Source of the DNA: Nostoc sp. UHCC 0870
GTDB lineage: Bacteria; Cyanobacteriota; Cyanobacteriia; Cyanobacteriales; Nostocaceae
Length of the DNA stretch: 64,000 nucleotides
Direction of reading: 5' to 3'
Assembly: GCF_022063185.1 (NCBI RefSeq)
Contig: NZ_CP091914.1
Location: 62,001-126,000 of the forward strand
Shown here: piece by piece, positions 45,082 through 53,115 of the stretch
How positions within the stretch are numbered: the stretch's first letter is position 1
How the letters are laid out: the number at the start of each line of letters is the position of its first letter
Notes under the pieces: generated by a model
The model's input: only the letters and a program-made list of their open reading frames with translations
Databases searched by the model: none
Told to the model about the DNA's origin: nothing
Made by a program: the position numbers and the translations under genes

Positions 45082-45771
45082 TTAGAAGTAATTTGTACTT
45101 ACTTCCCCGTGAGCAATCGCGCCAACAATACCCTCTGCTTGTTGAAGAGGAATCGCTTGTTCAGGGTTCTTGTAGAAGCCGATAATTTGAGATTTGGGAC
45201 GAATGACAAGCCGTTGGGAAGTCGTGCGCTTGTCCCATACAAAACAAGAGATAGTAATGTTATCGGTAGCCCAATGACTACCAGTTTTGTCCTTGCGAAA
45301 GCAGAACCGGGGCAGGGTTAATACAAGTGATGGTGGGTGTTGCTGCAAGAAATCAGCTCGGTCGTCACAAGGTTCTAAAAAGCTGGTGAGTAAGAAAGCC
45401 ACAACACCCACACTCGCCTTTTTGAAAGCATTCTTGATAATTGGTGCAGCATATTGAGCATAGGGGGGATTGGTGCAAATCCAATCGCAAGCAGGAAACT
45501 CATTCCAGGCTTTGGGCTGTGTTGCATCGTAGTGATAATCAGCATCTTTGTTCGGATCGATGTCGTTCGTCCAGATGGATTTTGTGTATGGCCACACTCG
45601 GAGTAAAGAAGCGATCGCACCATGTCCCACACAAGGCTCACCAATCACACCAGATAATCTAACGTGACGCAGTAGTTCAGTTGTGAACCAGGATGGAGAT
45701 TCGTAGAAGTTCAGGGGATGTTTATTGATCTTATGTTCTGGTTCTATTAGTTTTGTTTGAATGATACTCAT
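45082..45771 (-). CDS. N6-adenine DNA methyltransferase-like protein
   Basis: 229 residues. A class I SAM-binding fold shows EPCVGHGAIASLL (motif I) and the catalytic NPPY (WICTNPPYAQY), the signature of amino-group methyltransferases acting on adenine. FYESPSWFTTELL at the N-terminus resembles phage adenine methyltransferases. No target-recognition domain or restriction partner is seen, so it looks like an orphan enzyme. Its start overlaps the previous small gene's stop by one base, and it lies in the same operon as the broken C5 methyltransferase. Confidence 0.83.
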   Translation of the reverse strand: MSIIQTKLIEPEHKINKHPLNFYESPSWFTTELLRHVRLSGVIGEPCVGHGAIASLLRVWPYTKSIWTNDIDPNKDADYHYDATQPKAWNEFPACDWICTNPPYAQYAAPIIKNAFKKASVGVVAFLLTSFLEPCDDRADFLQQHPPSLVLTLPRFCFRKDKTGSHWATDNITISCFVWDKRTTSQRLVIRPKSQIIGFYKNPEQAIPLQQAEGIVGAIAHGEVSTNYF

Positions 45772-45971
45772 TAAATTTCCTCTGATTGCTTAACAATCTG
45801 TGCGCTGATTGATTCAAAATCGACTTGGAAGAGATTTAAATCAGTTTGCATTGCTCCAGAATTGTAACGGTCAACAATGTGCTGTTTGATTGCATCTTTT
45901 GATAGCCCATCAGGAATATTAATATGAGCTTCACTGTGAATTTTTTCGATTACTTGAACGATGACTTTCAT
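45771..45971 (-). CDS. Small hypothetical protein
   Basis: 66 residues (MKVIVQVIEKIHSEAHINIP...), a short beta-then-helix protein with no recognised family. Its stop overlaps the methyltransferase start by one base, and it lies 16 bp after the previous small gene. These tight junctions argue that it is real. Confidence 0.6.
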   Translation of the reverse strand: MKVIVQVIEKIHSEAHINIPDGLSKDAIKQHIVDRYNSGAMQTDLNLFQVDFESISAQIVKQSEEI

Positions 45972-45987
45972 GTAAACATCCTTGAAA

Positions 45988-46191
45988 TTAATCTATTTTT
46001 TCGAGGTTACTATCTCGAAACTCTCCAATGTATTGAGTTACAGCATCTCCGTGACAACCTTTTTGAGTTACTGGAGAATCAAGTTCGACTTGCACCCATG
46101 TACAATCCATCTCCCACTCGTATTCACAGCCAATAACTGAACCATCTCCTACTGGCGTTTTTACTCGGTCATTTTTATTAAATTTGGACAT
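45988..46191 (-). CDS. Small SH3/KOW-like protein
   Basis: 67 residues. KNDRVKTPVGDGSVIGCEY followed by TWVQVELDS has the rhythm of a small SH3-like barrel of the KOW type, as in nucleic-acid or ribosome binding proteins. A GAGG-type ribosome-binding site precedes the ATG. It lies within the operon between the antirepressor-like gene and another small gene. Fold assignment is tentative. Confidence 0.6.
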   Translation of the reverse strand: MSKFNKNDRVKTPVGDGSVIGCEYEWEMDCTWVQVELDSPVTQKGCHGDAVTQYIGEFRDSNLEKID

Positions 46192-46239
46192 TGTTTTTAC
46201 CTCTTTTTTTGACTACTAATAACTGATGACCATTGACCA

Positions 46240-47163
46240 TTAAGCAGTAACCACAGGCTTTCTATTGAAAGCCCCAGCAAGCTTGAGTACCTCCGCCGGG
46301 TTCGGATCTGCGAAAAATTCTTCAATAGCCTTGGTCAAACCCTCAGCCACCGCTTTTTCATGGCAAGCGTAAACGTAGACTGATTGTTGAGTGCCGTTAA
46401 CCAGTCGCGTTTCCTGGCGTGAGCCTAAGTCTGGGTAAAATGTGCGTACCCAAGTACCCAGATGCCCCCGATAGTGAGAGCCACTGGTGGGGACATGACG
46501 ACCTAGTTCGTTCTCCGCAAAATTCACCACACCCAGCCACTTCTCTTGTGTGCCAGTGAGCGTTTTTCGGTTGTGTTCCGCCAGAAGATTAGCGGCGAAG
46601 TCCTTAAAATGTTGCTCGATGTAGGGGTTGAGTCTGCCACCTGTTAAATCCGCAAGAGTCTTCATGGACTGGACAAGAGTGTGCAGACGTTGTTCTGGTG
46701 GGGGAAGGGCTGGTGTGGGGGGTTGGGGTGTGATGGTTGGTACAGCTGCAACCAAGTCTAAAATGATGGTGCGGACTTGGGCAGCGATTTCAGACTGTTG
46801 TAAAAGCATTGCAATTCTCAAAGCACCCAAAGGACTAAAAATTCTTGCTTTTGGGGTTCTGGAACTTAGACAGAAGGTCTGTCTAACATCCCGTAAGTCC
46901 TTGCCAGTAAGGGTTTTAGTTTCTGAGTCTCGAAATTCTGCACTATTGACTCTGTAAACTTCTTTAACTGCTGACTCTGTGACATCAAAATATTCAGCGA
47001 TTTGTGCAGTAGTAGCCCAACCAGCACCAGCCCAAACAGCAAAGATAATTGCCTTAGCTTTAGCCAGAATTTCTAAGGCTCTGTCATCAGAAAAATTGGT
47101 GATAGCTGAAGTCCTCAGTGTTTTTGACTCTAGCAACACTGATGGATTTAAAGGTAAACTCAT
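46240..47163 (-). CDS. Phage antirepressor-like DNA-binding protein
   Basis: 307 residues. The N-terminal half has a predicted HTH (WATTAQIAEYFDVTESAVKEVY) followed by ARIFSPLGALRIAMLLQQSEIAAQVRTIILDLV, a pattern seen in phage Rha/antirepressor-type proteins. A Pro-rich linker separates a C-terminal helical domain (GSHYRGHLGTWVRTFYPDLGSRQETRLVNG). Such proteins switch phage or plasmid expression programs. It is the second gene of the minus-strand operon, after the XRE regulator. The family call is by resemblance. Confidence 0.65.
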   Translation of the reverse strand: MSLPLNPSVLLESKTLRTSAITNFSDDRALEILAKAKAIIFAVWAGAGWATTAQIAEYFDVTESAVKEVYRVNSAEFRDSETKTLTGKDLRDVRQTFCLSSRTPKARIFSPLGALRIAMLLQQSEIAAQVRTIILDLVAAVPTITPQPPTPALPPPEQRLHTLVQSMKTLADLTGGRLNPYIEQHFKDFAANLLAEHNRKTLTGTQEKWLGVVNFAENELGRHVPTSGSHYRGHLGTWVRTFYPDLGSRQETRLVNGTQQSVYVYACHEKAVAEGLTKAIEEFFADPNPAEVLKLAGAFNRKPVVTA

Positions 47164-47247
47164 ATCTGTTCCTTTTAGATGGGACGGGCGATCGCTAACT
47201 TTGGACGGTGGGCGATCGCTTTTAATTATTTGCCGTTAAAAACATAA

Positions 47248-47466
47248 CTACATTTCAATCCCTAATTCTGCTCCTAGTGCTTTCTCGATGCTTCGTAATG
47301 TTTCAATAGGTAATTCCTGAATTTTTTCATTTTCAATCCTGTTCCAATGGGGAGTGCTAATACCTGCCTCTGCTGCCAATTCCGTTAAGGATTTAGGAGA
47401 AGCCTTTCTAAGAGCTTTAATTTTTTCTCCCAAACCAGGAATTTCTTTGCTAAACGTAACCCGCAT
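47248..47466 (-). CDS. XRE-family HTH transcriptional regulator
   Basis: 72 residues from the ATG at 47466 (the frame opens 7 codons earlier). A single HTH_3/Cro-type domain is present: LGEKIKALRKASPKSLTELAAEAGISTPHWNRIENEK. It is the size of a minimal repressor. Being the first gene of the phage-like operon that runs to 39594, it probably controls that operon. Operator sites were not identified in 47467-47560. Confidence 0.83.
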   Translation of the reverse strand: MRVTFSKEIPGLGEKIKALRKASPKSLTELAAEAGISTPHWNRIENEKIQELPIETLRSIEKALGAELGIEM

Positions 47467-47487
47467 TAACGTTAATTCCACATGCAC

Positions 47488-48052
47488 TACTCCTTAAGTA
47501 TCTTTGGCGGGGTTGTTTTTCTCATGTTTTTAGTATTGCATATCATGTATTACTTGACAAGTATTACTTTCAGTGATATATTTTATATATAAAGGAGGAA
47601 ACAAGCACCAGCCTCTCAGAAAAATAAAGCGGTGCTTACGCAATCTGAACCATGACAGCATAATCCAGAGTGACCGCTTGATGAGTAACTGAGGCACTGG
47701 CGCAACCAGAGAAGGTGAGGGGTACACAGCCGGGAAATGGATTTGCATGAATAAAAAAATTACCAACAAGACGACTGGCATCTGAAGCTGTATCTGTCGC
47801 CTGGCTATTGTGCCTCTTGTTTGGTGATGCTCCGTCCACTGGCTAGGGGCAATAAATACGGCTTCGCCAAACTTCTGTGAGGTGCGCTGTGGTTTACCAC
47901 AGCGTTCTCCCAACGCCTTCAATCCACGAATCAAAGACAGCAAAGCTGTATGGGAATTGAGAGAAAGCAACGATGCCCAAAAACAAAAGCGATCGCTAGC
48001 CCTGAGAAAGTTTGCGATCGCCTTTTTACCTTATTATCAAAGGACTTCTATT
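47488..48052. other. Intergenic between divergent operons
   Basis: No gene is supported: minus- and plus-strand frames here read through repeats. A hairpin GCTGTGG/CCACAGC (47886-47903) is part of a dispersed cyanobacterial repeat (about 47878-47925). Two HIP1-type octamers lie near 47990 and 48014. Promoters for the XRE gene (minus) and the 48053 gene (plus, with AAAGGA upstream of ATG) should be here. Confidence 0.45.
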
Positions 48053-48634
48053 ATGACTTACACAGCACAAACAAAGCAACCCGTTAACGAACAAGTTCTA
48101 GCTACAGAAGAACTGAGAACAGTAGAAATTTCGTTCTTTGACCACGAGATTTACTGCGGGGACAAATTGATAGCCAGCATCAGCTACGACGACGGTGATT
48201 TTGTGACGCAACCGTGGGTAGTGATGGTGAATGGTGAAGAAATCCACAGAGCCAACACCTATGCGAAGTGCCACACCTACATCAGAACGCACTACAAACG
48301 TGGGACTTTGCCAGTACAGCAGCCCGAAACCCCAGCCGCTACAACGGGGAACGAAATCATGGCTCAGATTGCGGTCGGGTGCGAACAGTTGGGTTTAGAA
48401 TTGCGGGACGATGGCATATATCGCAACGATAAAAGACTCGTTGAATTTGTGTATAAGAATGGCGTTTGCTGGTATGTAAGAGCTTCTTTAGAACCGTTAC
48501 AAATAGCTTCTGAATTGCTGTTTGAGGATTGTTCTGGCGAGGAACTTTTGGATATGCCATTCGAGTTATTAACACCTGAACAGTGGGAGAAGGTGCGAGA
48601 TTTTGAGGCAGTTGAGGAATTAGTAGCGGTCTAG
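48053..48634 (+). CDS. Hypothetical plasmid protein
   Basis: 193 residues from the ATG at 48053, which has AAAGGA upstream; the longer frame from 47882 reads repeat DNA. Two related beta-rich segments are visible (VEISFFDHEIYCGDKLIASI and LGLELRDDGIYRNDKRLVEFVY), suggesting an internal duplication. An acidic C-terminus follows (DFEAVEELVAV). No family was recognised. It is followed by another small gene 65 bp away. Confidence 0.65.
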   Translation: MTYTAQTKQPVNEQVLATEELRTVEISFFDHEIYCGDKLIASISYDDGDFVTQPWVVMVNGEEIHRANTYAKCHTYIRTHYKRGTLPVQQPETPAATTGNEIMAQIAVGCEQLGLELRDDGIYRNDKRLVEFVYKNGVCWYVRASLEPLQIASELLFEDCSGEELLDMPFELLTPEQWEKVRDFEAVEELVAV

Positions 48635-48699
48635 TCAGAAAAAAGGCGATTGCATTCAAGAGTTGCGATCGCCCCACTCCAAAAATCCTGGTGTAAATT

Positions 48700-49002
48700 A
48701 TGACACAAACCACCATAGACAAATCGAGTGCAATTCTGCTACCTCCAACAGAATTGCAGATTTCGGGATATAGGCTGGTGTTGGTTTCCTCCAAGACATC
48801 GCCCAAGACATGGCGATGCTACAAAGGAATTTCGATGCTGGGATTGTTGTTTGAGCATCCCACGCACTGGTCGAATGCAGTAGACCGGATTAGGTACAGC
48901 GAACCATTGGAGGCTGCTGTGGGGTTGGAGGATTTTATGCGCGTAGCGGGGATTGTGAGGGGGCAGCCGCAGGAATCGGAGGAAGGGATTATTGCAGCGT
49001 AA
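48700..49002 (+). CDS. Small hypothetical protein
   Basis: 100 residues (MTQTTIDKSSAILLPP...). The core ISGYRLVLVSSKTSPKTWRCYKG suggests a beta-hairpin domain, and the end is acidic. No family was recognised. It lies between the hypothetical gene and the Uma2 gene on the same strand. It is probably plasmid-specific. Confidence 0.55.
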   Translation: MTQTTIDKSSAILLPPTELQISGYRLVLVSSKTSPKTWRCYKGISMLGLLFEHPTHWSNAVDRIRYSEPLEAAVGLEDFMRVAGIVRGQPQESEEGIIAA

Positions 49003-49085
49003 AATACAGGTGGGGGCTGCAAAATCAATAAAATGGTGGGTAGCTCACCAGATAAAAAATGTTTACCCCTGAAAGGAAGTAGGCC

Positions 49086-49703
49086 ATGTTTCAACCTTTA
49101 GTTGAGCCAATAACCTTTGAAGAGTTTCTGGAATGGAAACCAGAAAATGGTCGATATGAACTGCACAAAGGAGTGATAGTCGAAATGCAACCAACAGGGG
49201 ATCATGAATTAGTCAGAGGATTTTTGATTAGCGAAATCAACTTTGAAATTCGGAGATTAAAACTTGCATATTCGATACCTTCTCAAGCTTTAGTGAAAGC
49301 AGTAGACAAAAAATCTGGTTATATTCCCGATGTGTTGGTATTAAATGTGCCTAACTTAATTAATGAAGCATTGTGGAAGAAATCATCAACAGTTTCTCAA
49401 GCGGAATCAATACCATTAATCATAGAAGTAGTCAGCACAAATTGGCGTGATGATTACTTCCTAAAATTTGGGGAATATGAAGAAATGAGGATTCCAGAAT
49501 ATTGGATTGTTGATTATGCAGCTCTTGGTGGCAAGCGTTTTATTGGCAGTCCTAAACAACCAACAATATCAATTTATGTTTTAGTTGAGGGAGAATATCA
49601 GCTAACTCAGTTTAGAGGAAATGACCAAATTAAATCACAGACTTTCCCAGAATTAAGTTTGACTGCTAATCAAATTTTTGAAGCTGCTTTGGGAGAGTAT
49701 TAA
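49086..49703 (+). CDS. Uma2-family (DUF820) putative endonuclease
   Basis: 205 residues. The family layout is clear: ITFEEFLEWKPENGRYELHKGVIVEM at the start, then the PD-(D/E)XK-like core SGYIPDVLVLN (Asp) and IPLIIEVVSTNWRDDY (Glu...), and RIPEYWIVDY. Uma2 proteins are very numerous in cyanobacteria, and their cellular role is unsettled. A nuclease fold is established, but activity is mostly unproven. The small gene 37 bp downstream may be a partner. Confidence 0.9.
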   Translation: MFQPLVEPITFEEFLEWKPENGRYELHKGVIVEMQPTGDHELVRGFLISEINFEIRRLKLAYSIPSQALVKAVDKKSGYIPDVLVLNVPNLINEALWKKSSTVSQAESIPLIIEVVSTNWRDDYFLKFGEYEEMRIPEYWIVDYAALGGKRFIGSPKQPTISIYVLVEGEYQLTQFRGNDQIKSQTFPELSLTANQIFEAALGEY

Positions 49704-49740
49704 TCAACAATAATTAACCCAAGATGACCAGGAGCTAATT

Positions 49741-49956
49741 ATGAATTTAACCCAAGCATACCAGGAAGCTAGAGCGCAAGCTTTACAAGAAGGACAACGC
49801 CAAGTAGTAGAAAATTTGTTGAGATTCAGATTTGGGGAAGTAGATGAAGAACTATCAAAAGTAGTCGATAGTTTACTAGAGTTATCGGCAGAAGAATTTA
49901 CGCCCATGTGTCTAGAATTATCGCGTGAAGAACTGTTAGCCAGATTTTCGCATTAA
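49741..49956 (+). CDS. DUF4351-like small protein
   Basis: 71 residues. The sequence QEGQRQVVENLLRFRFGEVDEEL, then LLELSAEEFTPMCLELSREELLARF, matches the C-terminal DUF4351-type module usually attached to Rpn/PD-(D/E)XK nuclease-like proteins in cyanobacteria. Here it stands alone, 37 bp behind a Uma2 gene, so it may be a remnant or a split partner. It precedes the IS4 element. Confidence 0.65.
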   Translation: MNLTQAYQEARAQALQEGQRQVVENLLRFRFGEVDEELSKVVDSLLELSAEEFTPMCLELSREELLARFSH

Positions 49957-50117
49957 ACGTAAGAATACAGGAGTCAGGATACAGGAGTCAGAATAATTCA
50001 AATTCTGATTTTCATCGCTAATATTTCTAAAACACTATTAATTCTGACTTCTGAGTGCTGAATACTTAGCATTAAACCACCACACATCAAAAATGCAAGC
50101 GGTTTGTTAACAGCAGA

Positions 50118-51614
50118 CCATTGGTGACAAGTTAAGGCTGTAAATCTTTTGTCAAGAGGCTTTGAGAGAATTGTTGAAGAAAAACTGGTCAGACCCTCGT
50201 TGAAGATCAGGGAAAGGAGCGACAATTAACTTAATGTTTGGTTTTCGCTTCTGTTTGATAATCCCTAAATCTCGATTTTGAGGGTCAGCAAAATACTTAA
50301 CAGGGTCTGTTGCCTTACCTTTTTGATGAGCCATCGTAAAATGATAAAGACCACGATAAATCATTTCTAATGAAATCTCATCAAAAGGCAGAGAAAGTTC
50401 GTCAGCTACAGCATCACCTAAATCTACTAAAACCGCATAAAATAACCAAGTTGCCCAAATCTGCAACTTAATCCCATTAATTGAACCCGTCCATAAATAA
50501 CTTAGCCCTAAGAGTCTTTTGACAGTATTAAAAGCATCTTCAATGCGCCAACGTCGTCGATATAAATCGGCTACAACATAAGGGGGTAAAACATTAGGAT
50601 CTAGAACGCTTGTTAAATAAGAATGCCATGTTTTTCCAGAACGCACTTCAATTAACCGTAAGGTAATAAATGGGGTCTTATTTGTGCCAGAACCCAGACG
50701 TATCTTTCTGTCCCTGAGTCCATAGCTATCTGTAAATACCTGTTCTATCTTGATTGCTGCTCCTTTTTTTATTCTCGTAATAAAGTCAACTTTTTTCTCG
50801 ATTAACTGATGCCAAAACTTAAAGTGATAAAAACCTCTATCTAATAAGAGTAAAGTTCTTGTTGTAACTAAATTTAGGATATTTTCTTCCGATTTAGTGT
50901 CAGATGCCTTGGGATTTTCTTCAAACCAAATTTCTACAGGTAATCTGGTCATTAAATCAATGACTGTACTCATTTTTCCTGCTAATTGCCCTCTTTGAGC
51001 CGACTCTAAGCTTTGTAATTTTCTAAACAATGCCTCCAGTGTTGACCCGTCTACTATCCAAATTTTCTCGAATTTTGATAATGTAAACTGAATACTTTCT
51101 GGCAACGGTCGTTTATTTCTACTATGCCAAGCTGTTCTTAAACTAGGCAGTAAATCTTTAAATACTTTTTCAAATAATTCTGATGGAAATGTCAAAAATC
51201 TCTGTGATACAGCTTGTTGACTAACTTTTGTAGGATTACACCACAGAAAACCGTCTCTAGCTAACATTCTTGTCAGTTCTCTGACTCCGGCTATGTCTCG
51301 CCATAACAAGGTTAGTACCGCAGCCATCATCAATGGTAAATTCAGTATCCGTTCTCTGAGTCCTAGTTTTCGGTAGTAATTTTCTTGATTTGTAATCGCT
51401 GGGGTCAATAATTTTTCCAGTTGCTCTGCAATTACTTCGTCTTCCACCATTGGTCTGTGTTTCTTTTTGGCGTGGTCTCTATTGGTTTTTTTGCTGGTGG
51501 TCATGACTGGACTCAATCGCTCAATTACTTGTCTAGACTGAGTTTCCCATGCTTTTGACCACTACAAATACCACCCTTGACAATTTTCCCTTTTCCTTAA
51601 CTTGTCACCAATGG
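50118..51614. mobile_element. IS4-family insertion sequence
   Basis: The element is bounded by perfect 20-bp terminal inverted repeats: CCATTGGTGACAAGTTAAGG at 50118-50137 and its complement at 51595-51614. It is 1497 bp long and holds one transposase gene. No target duplication is visible between the left flank (AACAGCAGA) and the right flank (CTAGAGCCG), which suggests a deletion next to the element after insertion. Confidence 0.9.
50152..51516 (-). CDS. IS4-family DDE transposase
   Basis: 454 residues. Catalytic Asp residues lie in WIVDGSTLE and LLLLDRGFYHF. The Glu is in the YREK-type signature YRRRWRIEDAFNTVK, where spacing Y-2-R-3-E-6-K is exact. Full length and apparently active. It moves the element by cut-and-paste. 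It lies 34 bp from the left inverted repeat and about 80 bp from the right one. Confidence 0.95.
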   Translation of the reverse strand: MSPVMTTSKKTNRDHAKKKHRPMVEDEVIAEQLEKLLTPAITNQENYYRKLGLRERILNLPLMMAAVLTLLWRDIAGVRELTRMLARDGFLWCNPTKVSQQAVSQRFLTFPSELFEKVFKDLLPSLRTAWHSRNKRPLPESIQFTLSKFEKIWIVDGSTLEALFRKLQSLESAQRGQLAGKMSTVIDLMTRLPVEIWFEENPKASDTKSEENILNLVTTRTLLLLDRGFYHFKFWHQLIEKKVDFITRIKKGAAIKIEQVFTDSYGLRDRKIRLGSGTNKTPFITLRLIEVRSGKTWHSYLTSVLDPNVLPPYVVADLYRRRWRIEDAFNTVKRLLGLSYLWTGSINGIKLQIWATWLFYAVLVDLGDAVADELSLPFDEISLEMIYRGLYHFTMAHQKGKATDPVKYFADPQNRDLGIIKQKRKPNIKLIVAPFPDLQRGSDQFFFNNSLKAS

Positions 51615-52097
51615 CTAGAGCCGGAGAAACAGCTAGAAGTTTGGCAGCAGGCAGTAGAACTTGCTGGCGGTAAAGTGCCGACTGGTAGGATTGTGAAAGA
51701 TGTTGTGCAAAGGATAATCGAGCGCACCCAAATACCCAACAGCTACCAGATTGGGGAGGTATGCCAAATCTTAGCCAAGGACAATCCCGAACTCAGAGGT
51801 AAAGGTGGCTGTTGGTGCATAGTAGTTGCTGTCCATGACTTCAGTTGTACCGTGAGGCTTTGGAATGGCGAATGTACTGTTGGTATACAGCATCTAAAGT
51901 CTTACAACTATCTGCCTGCTGAGTGTGAGCAGATGCAGGTGATCTGCGATCGCATCAATCGGGTGTATTCTACTGAACTGGAGGAGTCGGTGCAGAAGTT
52001 TTTGGAGTCGTTGGGGAAGCTGAAGCGGGTTTATTTGACGGGGTTGGAGGAGAAAGTGCTGGGTGTGATAGAAAGAGAATACGGTGTTGTGGGTTAA
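51615..52097 (+). pseudogene. N-terminally truncated second copy of the 32956 plasmid protein
   Basis: From immediately after the IS4 right end the sequence reads EPEKQLEVWQQAVELAGGKVPTGRIVKDVV, closely matching the C-terminal half of the 294-residue protein at 32956 (VWEQAVDQAGGKVPSGRVVKDVV), through PKDNPELRGK-like and C-terminal helices. The first about 130 residues are gone. An in-frame ATG at 51549 inside the IS end could still start a 182-residue fusion, so the fragment may be expressed. The missing half is not found on the left of the IS. Confidence 0.8.
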
Positions 52098-52361
52098 ACT
52101 CCAGAAAACACTCGACAATATAAAGATACTCATCATATGATTAGGGAATCAGCTTGATTTTTGGCAAACCTATAGTGAGGTCAAAAACCCTGGGGGTTTG
52201 CCAAAAACGCCAGAACCATGACAACATAATAATTACAGCGTTTCTATAATTAGGGAAGTTGCAAATTACTTGCAATAATGACGGCTGAAATCGACCTGAT
52301 TTTGAGGTTTGTCAAAATGCTTCCCAGGAAGCCTGCTCCGTAACAGTTTCAGCACCGGGCG
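52098..52361 (+). promoter_or_regulatory. Putative leader of CRISPR array 1
   Basis: AT-rich non-coding DNA immediately before the first repeat. It holds a perfect 13-bp inverted repeat TTTTTGGCAAACC (52159-52171) and GGTTTGCCAAAAA (52196-52208). The repeats end in ACTGAAAC directly after a CCCC-GCAA-GGGG stem, and the degenerate repeat lies at the far right, so transcription should run left to right from here. Leader function is inferred. Confidence 0.6.
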
Positions 52362-53115
52362 GTTTCCAAAGCCTATTACCCCGCAAGGGGACTGAAACAA
52401 TGTATTATTTTCATCAACTGAATAAGTATTATTTGTTTCCAAAGCCTATTACCCCGCAAGGGGACTGAAACATGTCTTTAACGTTTATCTTTAAAATTCT
52501 TGCACAAGGTTTCCAAAGCCTATTACCCCGCAAGGGGACTGAAACATATAAATCTAATATCAGGATGTAATCCCTGTTTTTGGTTTCCAAAGCCTATTAC
52601 CCCGCAAGGGGACTGAAACGCTGCATCTAATCTTTCTATAGCCAAATCTAGTTCGTTTCCAAAGCCTATTACCCCGCAAGGGGACTGAAACAGACTACAC
52701 AAGTAGAACTAACAACTGAATGGTTGGTTTCCAAAGCCTATTACCCCGCAAGGGGACTGAAACAGTTGTCAGCCCTTCAATGTTCATGTTTCCTCTTTTG
52801 TTTCCAAAGCCTATTACCCCGCAAGGGGACTGAAACGCGAAAAAAGTATTTTACGTCAAAATTTTACAGGGTTTCCAAAGCCTATTACCCCGCAAGGGGA
52901 CTGAAACAACCGACTAGTTTCCAAAGCCTATTACCCCGCAAGGGGACTGAAACAACAACTAAGCAAATTAGACGACAAAGAAGAAATTTGTGTTTCCAAA
53001 GCCTATTACCCCGCAAGGGGACTGAAACTCATTTGTTAATTCAATTGGTTGTTGCTGTGTTGTGTTTCCAAAGCCTATTACCCCGCAAGGGGACTGAAAC
53101 ATTCATACGTAAAAT

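Noticed and set aside
44987..45321. 104-codon plus-strand frame antisense to the adenine methyltransferase
   Set aside because: Shadow of the methyltransferase gene, which has clear catalytic motifs.
47530..47970. 146-codon minus-strand frame
   Set aside because: Reads through a dispersed repeat (RCGKPQRTSQK-type translation) and has no domain.
49704..50225. Minus-strand frames around the Uma2/IS4 junction
   Set aside because: Shadows of the DUF4351-like gene and of the IS4 inverted repeat (shared LTCHQW translation).
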